Source: Halothermothrix orenii H 168
GTDB taxonomy: Bacteria > Bacillota > Halanaerobiia > Halanaerobiales > Halothermotrichaceae
Reading direction: 5' to 3'
Length of the DNA stretch: 64,000 bases
Assembly (NCBI RefSeq): GCF_000020485.1
Contig: NC_011899.1
Coordinates: 1,520,501 to 1,584,500 of the forward strand
In this document: piece after piece, positions 54,884-61,556 of the stretch
How the letters are laid out: every line of letters begins with the position of its first letter
Position numbering within the stretch: the stretch's first letter is position 1
Position numbers and translations under genes: made by a program
The notes under the pieces: generated by a model
The model's database searches: none
Told to the model about the DNA's origin: nothing
The model's input: only the letters and a program-made list of their open reading frames with translations

Positions 54884-55481
54884 GCACTCCTTTCCAGCGT
54901 TGGTAAAGGCTATGCTCCAGTTGAAGGTGGTCCAGTACTCTTCCCACTACAAAATCTATAAGCTCCGATATACTCCGGGGATGGTTATAAAAGGCGGGCA
55001 TGGCCGGTACCACATCAGCCCCCATTTTTTTTAAAGCCAGCATATTCTCCAGGTGAATCTGGTTTAAGGGGGTTTCCCGGGGAACCAGGATCAATTTCTT
55101 GTTTTCTTTAAGGGCCACATCACAGACCCTTTCCAGGAGATTCGAGGAAAACCCATGGGCAACCCGGGCCAGGGTTCCCATGGTACAGGGGATAACCACC
55201 ACAGCATCCGGAGCCCTGCTTCCACTGGCAATTTTGGCCGTAATATCATCTATCTTTTCCCGGGAAATCAAATCAGGCCTTGAAAGATCCCATTCGGCCT
55301 GTATTGAAGCAAGGGGGTTATCCTTTTTAATGGATAAATCCAGTTCCTGTGACAGTACCTTCTCTCCCGCCTCTGTTATCAAAAGGGTCTGTTTATGTCC
55401 GAGGCGGTTTACCTCTTCAACAAACCGTTTCCCGTAAATAACCCCACTGGCTCCTGTTATGGCAGTAACTATCTTCAACAA
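54864..55481 (-). CDS. ubiX: flavin prenyltransferase UbiX
   Basis: Makes prenylated FMN, the cofactor of UbiD decarboxylases, from FMN and dimethylallyl phosphate. 205 residues; TTG start behind AAAAGGAG. 'AITGASGVIYGKRFVEEV' (FMN loop), 'IPCTMGTLARVAHGFSSNLLERVCDVALKENKKLILVPRETPLN' and 'IHLENMLALKKMGADVVPAMPAFYNHPRSI' are the complete family signature. It starts the run ubiX-U32-aminotransferase-ABC. The ubiD partner lies upstream on the same strand beyond a 340-base gap and ubiA. Confidence 0.96.
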   Translation of the reverse strand: MLKIVTAITGASGVIYGKRFVEEVNRLGHKQTLLITEAGEKVLSQELDLSIKKDNPLASIQAEWDLSRPDLISREKIDDITAKIASGSRAPDAVVVIPCTMGTLARVAHGFSSNLLERVCDVALKENKKLILVPRETPLNQIHLENMLALKKMGADVVPAMPAFYNHPRSISELIDFVVGRVLDHLQLEHSLYQRWKGVHDNDDK

Positions 55482-55821
55482 TTGTCTATCAACTCCTTTT
55501 CAGTAAATGCTGAAGGTTCGAATTCAGTAAATTGAGTGTTTTATTGATCACTAATGTAATGTTTTATTTTTTCATGTAGGTAATAAGGTGTTATGCAATA
55601 AGGCAATAAAGATTATATTCTAAAGTAGTTGTAAAGTAGTTGTTTTAAAGTAGTTGTTGTAAAGCAATACATTAAGTTTGAGTGTACTAAAGCATTATAA
55701 TAGTTACCCTAAAGCCTTATATTAATGTAATAAAGCATTACATCAAATGAACTACTATATCTGATGTATTTTTACCATAGAATAGTAATTCGTCAGAAAA
55801 GTAATAATTTATGATAATACA
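55482..55821. repeat. intergenic region with triplicated 11-base repeat
   Basis: This 340-base AT-rich gap between ubiA and ubiX contains three copies of TAAAGTAGTTG (55621-55631, 55632-55642, 55646-55656). Several looser TAAAGCATTA/TAAAGCAATAC units follow up to about 55750. It presumably holds the ubiX promoter. It could bind a regulator or be a replication-slippage expansion; no gene is visible. Confidence 0.6.
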
Positions 55822-56685
55822 TTAAAACAGTAATATATCAAGGACTGATGCCAGTAATAAAACTGGCCCTATTATTTCATTAACATTATAGGAGGCCTTA
55901 TTCACCCGGCTCAAATCATCAGGGGATACCAGTCGGTGCTGGTAGATTAACAGACCACCTATAATTACAAGTCCGAGGTAATATATCAATCCCAGGGGGA
56001 AAAAACAGGGTAATATAACCAGTAGTAAAAAGGCCAGAAAATGCAACAACCTGGCAATCTTCAAACCACCACTGACTCCGAACCGGGCTGGAATGGAATA
56101 AACCCCTTCTGTGGTATCAAATTGGTAATCCTGGGTAGCATATATGATATCAAACCCGGCCACCCACAGGGCCTGAACCATGGCCAGTATAATAACCCCG
56201 GGAGCAAGACCCCCCCTGACCGCAAGCCAGGCTCCTAAGGGGGCTAAAGCCACTGAAAAGCCCAAGAACAGATGACAGGCCCAGGTAAAACGTTTGGTAT
56301 AGGAATAAAAGATAACAATAATAACTGCCAGGGGAAGCAATTTAAGACAGATGGGATGTAGATTAAAAGCTGCCAGAATTAAGAGGGTAAAACAGAAAAC
56401 AGTTAAAAAAACAACTTCCCGGGGTGAAACCTCACCCCTTGGTAGGTGCCGGTCAGCCGTTCTGGGGTTCTTTTTATCAATATCCATATCTGCCAGCCGG
56501 TTCCAGGCATTGGCCCCATTTCTGGCCCCGATCATAGCCACCGTAACCCAGAAAAAATAGGAAAGATCAATTTTCCCACCCAAAGCCAGGAATAAAGACA
56601 GATAGGCAAAAGGAAGAGCAAAAATAGTATGTTCAAACATAACCAGGTCGGCATAGGTTTTTACTTTTTTATATATTAATTCCAT
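55822..56685 (-). CDS. ubiA: UbiA-family 4-hydroxybenzoate/naphthoate prenyltransferase (UbiA/MqnP-like)
   Basis: A 287-residue enzyme with eight to nine spans. First Asp-rich motif 'NAWNRLADMDIDKKNPRTADR' (about 60-80); second 'DIIYATQDYQFDTTEGVYSIPARFG' (about 180-204). This form is shared by bacterial UbiA and by MqnP of the futalosine menaquinone route. It overlaps ubiD by 17 bases, so the pair is co-translated: prenylation followed by decarboxylation. The acceptor could be 4-hydroxybenzoate, 1,4-dihydroxy-6-naphthoate or another phenolic acid; no chorismate-consuming gene is in the window. Confidence 0.92.
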   Translation of the reverse strand: MELIYKKVKTYADLVMFEHTIFALPFAYLSLFLALGGKIDLSYFFWVTVAMIGARNGANAWNRLADMDIDKKNPRTADRHLPRGEVSPREVVFLTVFCFTLLILAAFNLHPICLKLLPLAVIIVIFYSYTKRFTWACHLFLGFSVALAPLGAWLAVRGGLAPGVIILAMVQALWVAGFDIIYATQDYQFDTTEGVYSIPARFGVSGGLKIARLLHFLAFLLLVILPCFFPLGLIYYLGLVIIGGLLIYQHRLVSPDDLSRVNKASYNVNEIIGPVLLLASVLDILLF

Positions 56686-58114
56686 ACTCCTGCCACCTCT
56701 TATCGACCAGCTTTTTTATCTTTTTATTCATCTCTATTTCAGGGGGCCACTCCCTTGTATGACCCTCTTCCGGCCAGGCTTTAGTAGCATCAATCCCCAT
56801 CTTGGAGCCGTAATGGCGGACAGGGGAAGAGTGGTCCAGGGCATCAAGCGGACCATCGACAATAACTACATCCCGTCTGGCATCTATATTATTAAACACC
56901 TTCCAGGCCACTGTTGACAGGTCCTGAACATCGACATCTTCATCAACTACAATAATCATTTTAGTATACATCATCTGACCCAGCCCCCACAGGGCGTGCA
57001 TTACTTTTTTAGCATGGCCGGGGTAGGATTTTTTTATAGAAATTATAGCACAGTTATGGAATACCCCCTCGAGGGGTAAATTCATATCTACAATTTCCGG
57101 AAGTTGCATCTTGAGGAGTGGTAAGAAGATCCTCTCCGTTGCTTTAGCCATAAAACAATCTTCCATGGGAGGTTTGCCAACTACTGTTGCATTATAAACG
57201 GGCTGATTCCGCCTGGTAATGGCCTGGACATGAAAGACAGGATACTCATCAACCAGGGAATAATAACCCGTATGGTCACCAAAGGGTCCTTCTTTCCTTA
57301 ACTCCCCCGGTTTAACATAACCCTCGAGAATTATTTCAGCATTGGCCGGGACTTTAAGGTCCACAGTCCGGCATTTTACCATCTCAACCGGCTCCTTACG
57401 TAAAAACCCGGCAAAAAGCATCTCATCTATCCCGGCTGGCAGGGGAGCGGTGGCCGCATATATAGTAGCGGGATCGGCCCCGATGGCTACAGCAACCTCC
57501 ATTTTTTCCCTGTTGCCAAGATGTTTCCGATAATTCTCGGCACCATCTTTATGTATATGCCAGTGCATACCGGTCGTTTTTTTATCAAAAACCTGAAGGC
57601 GGTACATCCCCACATTCTGGCGACCTGTCCCCGGGTCTTTTGTAAAAACCAGGGGAAGGGTAATATAACGACCCCCGTCACCGGGCCAGCACTTCAATAT
57701 GGGAAGACTTCCCAGGTCAACATTCTCCTCAACCACTTCCTGGCAGGGAGCCTTCTTTACTGTACGCGGTAAAAAATCCCCCAGTTCTTTCAACAGGGGG
57801 AGCATTTTTAACTTATCCAGAAAATTTTCCGGGGTCGGCAGCTGTAAATACTGATTTATCCTGTCCCCTATATCATCAAGGCTTTCTGCCTCCAGAGCCA
57901 GCTCCATTCTCCTGATAGAACCAAAGGCATTAATTAAAACCGGAAAATCAGAACCCTTAACATTTTCAAATAAAAGGGCCGGCCCCCCATTTTTAACAAC
58001 ACGGTCGGTTATTTCTGTTATTTCCAGGACCGGGTCTACTTCAACCCCGACCCTCACCAGTTCATTTTCCCTTTCAAGGGTCTTAATAAAGTCACTTAAA
58101 TCACGGTAAGCCAT
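56669..58114 (-). CDS. ubiD: UbiD-family prenyl-FMN decarboxylase
   Basis: Removes the carboxyl group from a prenylated aromatic acid using prenyl-FMN made by UbiX. 481 residues. 'NVGMYRLQVFDKKTTGMHWHIHKDGAENY' contains the cofactor/metal residues. 'LRKEGPFGDHTGYYS' holds the two catalytic Glu/Asp of the E-R-E network. 'NCAIISIKKSYPGHAKKVMHALWG' and the C-terminal 'GSKMGIDATKAWPEEGHTREWPPEI' are typical of the UbiD/MqnL branch. 17 bases after the polyprenyl synthase gene. Confidence 0.95.
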   Translation of the reverse strand: MAYRDLSDFIKTLERENELVRVGVEVDPVLEITEITDRVVKNGGPALLFENVKGSDFPVLINAFGSIRRMELALEAESLDDIGDRINQYLQLPTPENFLDKLKMLPLLKELGDFLPRTVKKAPCQEVVEENVDLGSLPILKCWPGDGGRYITLPLVFTKDPGTGRQNVGMYRLQVFDKKTTGMHWHIHKDGAENYRKHLGNREKMEVAVAIGADPATIYAATAPLPAGIDEMLFAGFLRKEPVEMVKCRTVDLKVPANAEIILEGYVKPGELRKEGPFGDHTGYYSLVDEYPVFHVQAITRRNQPVYNATVVGKPPMEDCFMAKATERIFLPLLKMQLPEIVDMNLPLEGVFHNCAIISIKKSYPGHAKKVMHALWGLGQMMYTKMIIVVDEDVDVQDLSTVAWKVFNNIDARRDVVIVDGPLDALDHSSPVRHYGSKMGIDATKAWPEEGHTREWPPEIEMNKKIKKLVDKRWQEYGINI

Positions 58115-58131
58115 ATACCATCACCCTGTCT

Positions 58132-59118
58132 TTATTGTTGTCGATTTAATTGAAGCGATAATATAAAATTAAGCTCCTCTTTTACCCTTTCATCAGGTAA
58201 ATGCTCGACATATTTCTGAGATTTTTCAATATACCTTTTACCCAGTTCTCTGCTTTGATTTATAGCCTTACTGTTATTCACCATATTGATAATATCAACT
58301 ACATCTGAGACCGACAGCCTGTCTTTACCCAGGATCTCCCGGGCCCTGTCCCTGAAAATCTCATCCTGAACCAGGTAGATTACAGGGAGATTATATATCC
58401 CATTTATTAAATCCTGGCCTATTGCTTTTCCTGACTCCTCGGGGTCAGCCACAAAATCTAGAATATCATCCTGAATCTGAAAAGCAGTTCCCAACCTGAG
58501 ACCAAATCTATATATATTTGACAGGTTCCTCCCCCGGACACCACTCTCATAGGCCCCGATATATGTACTCAATCCAAATAGCAGGGCTGTTTTCCTCCTG
58601 ATTCTCCGGAGGTACTCCCGGATAGAAACCTTATATTCAAATTTATCCTCATACTGATCTATTTCCCCTTCACAGATTAAACCGACAACCTTATTTAGCT
58701 TTCGTAAAGAGTGCCGACTTAAATAGAGGGTAAAAATATCAAAGGCCCGGCTTAACATAAAATCACCCAGAAAGACAGCAACATCCTTACCAAATTTACT
58801 CTGGGCTGAGATTTCCCCTCGTCTTATCCTGGCTTCATCTATAATATCATCATGAACCAGGGTAGCCATATGCAAAAGTTCAATTGCTGAAGCAATATGG
58901 TATATTTTCTCTTTATCAAAATCACCCAACCGGGCTGACAAAACCACCAGTAAGGGCCTTAACCTTTTACCACCACTCTCAACAAGGTCTCTGGTAGCTA
59001 TATTAATTAACCCCACCCTGGTTTTAGTTATCTCCCATATAATTTCATCTATTTTTTCAATAACCGGAGCAAATCTCTGTCTGTACTCGGCAATACTATA
59101 TTTGCTCATCATTATCAT
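58132..59118 (-). CDS. trans-polyprenyl diphosphate synthase
   Basis: A 328-residue E-type prenyl synthase that builds the quinone side chain (hepta- to octaprenyl range) from farnesyl-type primers and IPP. First DDxxD 'LVHDDIIDEARIRRG' (about 90-104), second 'QIQDDILDFVADPEESGKAIGQD' (about 214-236), plus 'ESGGKRLRPLL'. Three ATGs (59118, 59112, 59109) lie inside the 3' end of apbE, so translation is coupled. It plays the part that DmkB has in the Listeria electron-transfer locus. Chain length cannot be read from sequence with confidence. Confidence 0.93.
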   Translation of the reverse strand: MIMMSKYSIAEYRQRFAPVIEKIDEIIWEITKTRVGLINIATRDLVESGGKRLRPLLVVLSARLGDFDKEKIYHIASAIELLHMATLVHDDIIDEARIRRGEISAQSKFGKDVAVFLGDFMLSRAFDIFTLYLSRHSLRKLNKVVGLICEGEIDQYEDKFEYKVSIREYLRRIRRKTALLFGLSTYIGAYESGVRGRNLSNIYRFGLRLGTAFQIQDDILDFVADPEESGKAIGQDLINGIYNLPVIYLVQDEIFRDRAREILGKDRLSVSDVVDIINMVNNSKAINQSRELGKRYIEKSQKYVEHLPDERVKEELNFILSLQLNRQQ

Positions 59119-60178
59119 TCCCTACAAGTTTAAAATCCTGGTTCAGGACCTTAATCTTATTCTTAAGGCCTTCTGACAGAATTATCTCTAAATCTTTATT
59201 TATAAACATAACTTCAACCCCATTAAGGCTCTCCACTAGCTCCAGTCCTCTATCAACCCCCATGACAAAGACACTGGTTGATAGGGCATCGGCATCAAAA
59301 GAATCATCACAGATAATGGTAGCACTCAAAAGATTTGTCCGGGCCGGTGAGCCTGTTTTGGGATCAATAATATGGTGGTAAACCACCCCGTCTTTTTCAA
59401 AATACCGTTCATAATTACCCGAAGTTACAATAGCCTTATCCTTAACCTTAAAACTGGCCATAACACTACCCCGTTCCCGACGGGGGTCCTGAATCCCCAC
59501 AACCCAGGGCGAACCATCGGGCTTGCCACCTACAACCAGAACATTTCCCCCCAGATTTACAAAGGCATGCTCAACACGGTGTTTTTTAAATATCCTCCTG
59601 ACTTCATCTGCCGCATATCCTTTAGCAATAGCACCCAGGTCTATTCCCATACCCGGTTTTTGCAACACTACCGTCTTTTCTTCTTCATCAAGCTTAATCA
59701 ACTTATAATTAACCAACCTTTTTGCCTCTTCGATCTCTGACCGGGCAGGTACCCGTGCATTTTCAGTACCTATACCCCAGAGGCTGACCAGAGGCCTGAT
59801 ACTGGGATCAAAATTACCATCGGTTATTTCAGCATAAGTTATTGCCTTTCTAATAACACGAAAGGTATCAGAATCAACCTTGACCGGTTCTCCCGGGTTA
59901 GAATTAATTTTGTAAATATAGCTGGATTTAAGGGTAACACTCATCTCATTCTCGATTTCACGCATTCTCTGAAAAGCCTCTTCAATAACTTTGTCTGGCT
60001 TTTCACCATAAACCTTCATACTTACAATGGTATCCATTAAAAAAGAAGATTTGCTGGCAGCAGGCAAATCATTCTTTTCTTTTTGTCCCTGACAGCCATT
60101 TAACACGAAGACAACTATTAAGACTAAACATATGACTGCGATAATCCCGCAACACCTTTTTTGCATATATAATTTCAT
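59096..60178 (-). CDS. apbE: FAD:protein FMN transferase ApbE, lipoprotein
   Basis: Attaches FMN covalently to Ser/Thr of target proteins outside the cytoplasm. 360 residues. Lipoprotein leader ending in lipobox 'VLNGC' (Cys29). 'DTIVSMKVYG' starts the catalytic domain; 'GIDLGAIAKGYAADEVRRIF', 'AFVNLGGNVLVVGGKPDG' and 'DADALSTSVFVMGVDRGLELV' are the FAD- and Mg-binding stretches. It heads the run apbE-polyprenyl synthase-ubiD-ubiA and lies next to the doubly FMN-binding protein, its obvious substrate. FmnB of Listeria is the closest functional analogue. Confidence 0.96.
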   Translation of the reverse strand: MKLYMQKRCCGIIAVICLVLIVVFVLNGCQGQKEKNDLPAASKSSFLMDTIVSMKVYGEKPDKVIEEAFQRMREIENEMSVTLKSSYIYKINSNPGEPVKVDSDTFRVIRKAITYAEITDGNFDPSIRPLVSLWGIGTENARVPARSEIEEAKRLVNYKLIKLDEEEKTVVLQKPGMGIDLGAIAKGYAADEVRRIFKKHRVEHAFVNLGGNVLVVGGKPDGSPWVVGIQDPRRERGSVMASFKVKDKAIVTSGNYERYFEKDGVVYHHIIDPKTGSPARTNLLSATIICDDSFDADALSTSVFVMGVDRGLELVESLNGVEVMFINKDLEIILSEGLKNKIKVLNQDFKLVGNDNDEQI

Positions 60179-60551
60179 AAGCCTTCACACCCTGTTATTT
60201 CTCTATTGTTCTATTATTCCGTTAAAATTAAGAATAAATTAGCCTTTGACAAAATCATTTAAAAGATAAATGAAAGCCTCGACGTCCAGATATTAAACTC
60301 AACAGTTCGCTATTGATAATGGAGATTTTAAAGATTGTTAATGCCGAAAAATATCCACCAGAAAAACACCTGTGTACAAATTCTGGACATTAAAAAATAA
60401 CAGTCACCTTTTTTATTTTATCATAAAAATATAAATATAAAAACAAATAACAAAGATATAAACTCTACTGAAATAAAATACGATTGTAATTCATATGTCA
60501 AAAAAGAAAGCCCCGCTGGGGGGCTTTCCCTTGGAATTTAAATTTAAAAAC
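60179..60551. other. intergenic stretch between apbE and the FMN-binding gene
   Basis: 373 AT-rich bases holding the promoter region of the apbE operon and the terminator of the FMN-binding gene (60499-60528). A single CATATGTC (60492-60499) repeats the half-site of the inverted repeat at 61270-61306. No gene or structured RNA seen. Confidence 0.55.
60499..60528 (-). terminator. intrinsic terminator of the FMN-binding protein gene
   Basis: Minus-strand stem AAAGCCCC / GGGGCTTT followed by CTTTTTT. It makes the FMN-binding gene a separate transcript from apbE. Confidence 0.9.
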
Positions 60552-61238
60552 TTATTTTAAACCAGCCTGTTCCATGGCCATATCAAGGGCTTCATTATAG
60601 CTGTGACCACTGTGGGTAGCACCACTGACAATATCAACATTACCCTGATTTTCCACTACTTTTTCAGGGAATTCTTTGAAGTACTTAAGGGCTACTTCGT
60701 GAGGATAGCTGTCATCTTTAGCAGGCATTAATTTTTCCCGGCCATCTTCTTTTTTCAATAATTCAGGATTGGCAGTTATAAGCCTGCAGTCTGTTATTTT
60801 GTCCCCCTCAACGGTAATTTCAACAACAACATGGCCGTGTTCAAAGTTTTCAGCTACACCGTAGTATTTATTGCCATCATAATTACCGCTGGCAATATCT
60901 AAAGCCATCTGGGTAGCTTTTTCATAGTCATGGCAGCTGTGGGTAGCCCCACTGATGACATCATGTTTGGCAGACTGTTTTTCTAAAACCATATAAGGCC
61001 ATTCCAGGAAAGCCTTTTTACCGGCTTCATACTTATAATGGAGTTTAAAGGGGTTTAACATGTTAATATCAGTAATCTGGCCCCTCTCAATTACAACCTC
61101 AATTACAACATCACCATGATCATTAGGAACATAACCTACATAATGCCCATCCTTGTGCTGTACATCAGCAGCGGCAATCCCAAAACTTAAAGTAAGTACT
61201 AAAACAGCAGCCAGCAGAATTGCAAGACCTTTTTTCAT
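60552..61238 (-). CDS. secreted protein with two FMN-binding domains (PplA-like)
   Basis: 228 residues from ATG 61238; a TTG 12 bases upstream abuts GGGAGGAG. Signal peptide 'MKKGLAILLAAVLVLTLSFGIAAA-D', without a lipobox. Two tandem FMN_bind domains (about 30-115 and 125-225), each ending in the ApbE flavinylation motif: D93-V-I-S-G-A-T99 and D202-I-V-S-G-A-T208. Thr99 and Thr208 are the predicted FMN attachment sites. PplA, the extracellular electron carrier of Listeria, also has two such domains but is a lipoprotein; here the protein should be soluble in the periplasm. Its likely role is to carry electrons from a quinol or membrane enzyme onward. Confidence 0.92.
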   Translation of the reverse strand: MKKGLAILLAAVLVLTLSFGIAAADVQHKDGHYVGYVPNDHGDVVIEVVIERGQITDINMLNPFKLHYKYEAGKKAFLEWPYMVLEKQSAKHDVISGATHSCHDYEKATQMALDIASGNYDGNKYYGVAENFEHGHVVVEITVEGDKITDCRLITANPELLKKEDGREKLMPAKDDSYPHEVALKYFKEFPEKVVENQGNVDIVSGATHSGHSYNEALDMAMEQAGLK

Positions 61239-61269
61239 ATAAACAATCAACTCCTCCCTTTAAATTTTT

Positions 61270-61306
61270 GACATATGTGTCATTTGTTCATAATATCACA
61301 TATGTC
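61270..61306. promoter_or_regulatory. inverted repeat GACATATGTG-17-CACATATGTC
   Basis: Two perfect 10-base inverted arms (61270-61279 and 61297-61306), 32 bases upstream of the FMN-binding gene start and about 160 bases before the ndh promoter. Probable binding site of a dimeric regulator overlapping the FMN gene promoter. Confidence 0.6.
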
Positions 61307-61464
61307 CACAAGAATATGTTCTTCTGTAATATTGTTATTCGATATAAATTAAAAAATTCCTCTTTTGTTTTTTTACTTTTTGTATATTTCTCTAAAAAAA
61401 GCTTTACTTTGTTTTATTGTTTAGCAGATTCAATTGACCTTATCAATTAATATTAACAAACAGG

Positions 61465-61493
61465 TTTACATCTTCTTTTTTCCATGTTATAAT
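61465..61493 (+). promoter_or_regulatory. sigma-A promoter of the ndh-DoxX gene
   Basis: TTTACA (61465-61470), 17-base spacer, perfect TATAAT (61488-61493), 63 bases before the start codon. Confidence 0.85.
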
Positions 61494-61556
61494 TAATGTG
61501 AATAATGTAACTTTTTCTAGTTATACTATTTTCTGAATCAAAAAAGGGGGAGGAAA

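Noticed and set aside
55621-55760. CRISPR array upstream of ubiX
   Set aside because: Repeats are only 11 bases, mostly tandem, with no spacers of regular length.
60240-60480. Riboswitch (FMN type) upstream of apbE
   Set aside because: I looked for an RFN-element-like set of conserved stems and found none; the stretch is plain AT-rich sequence.
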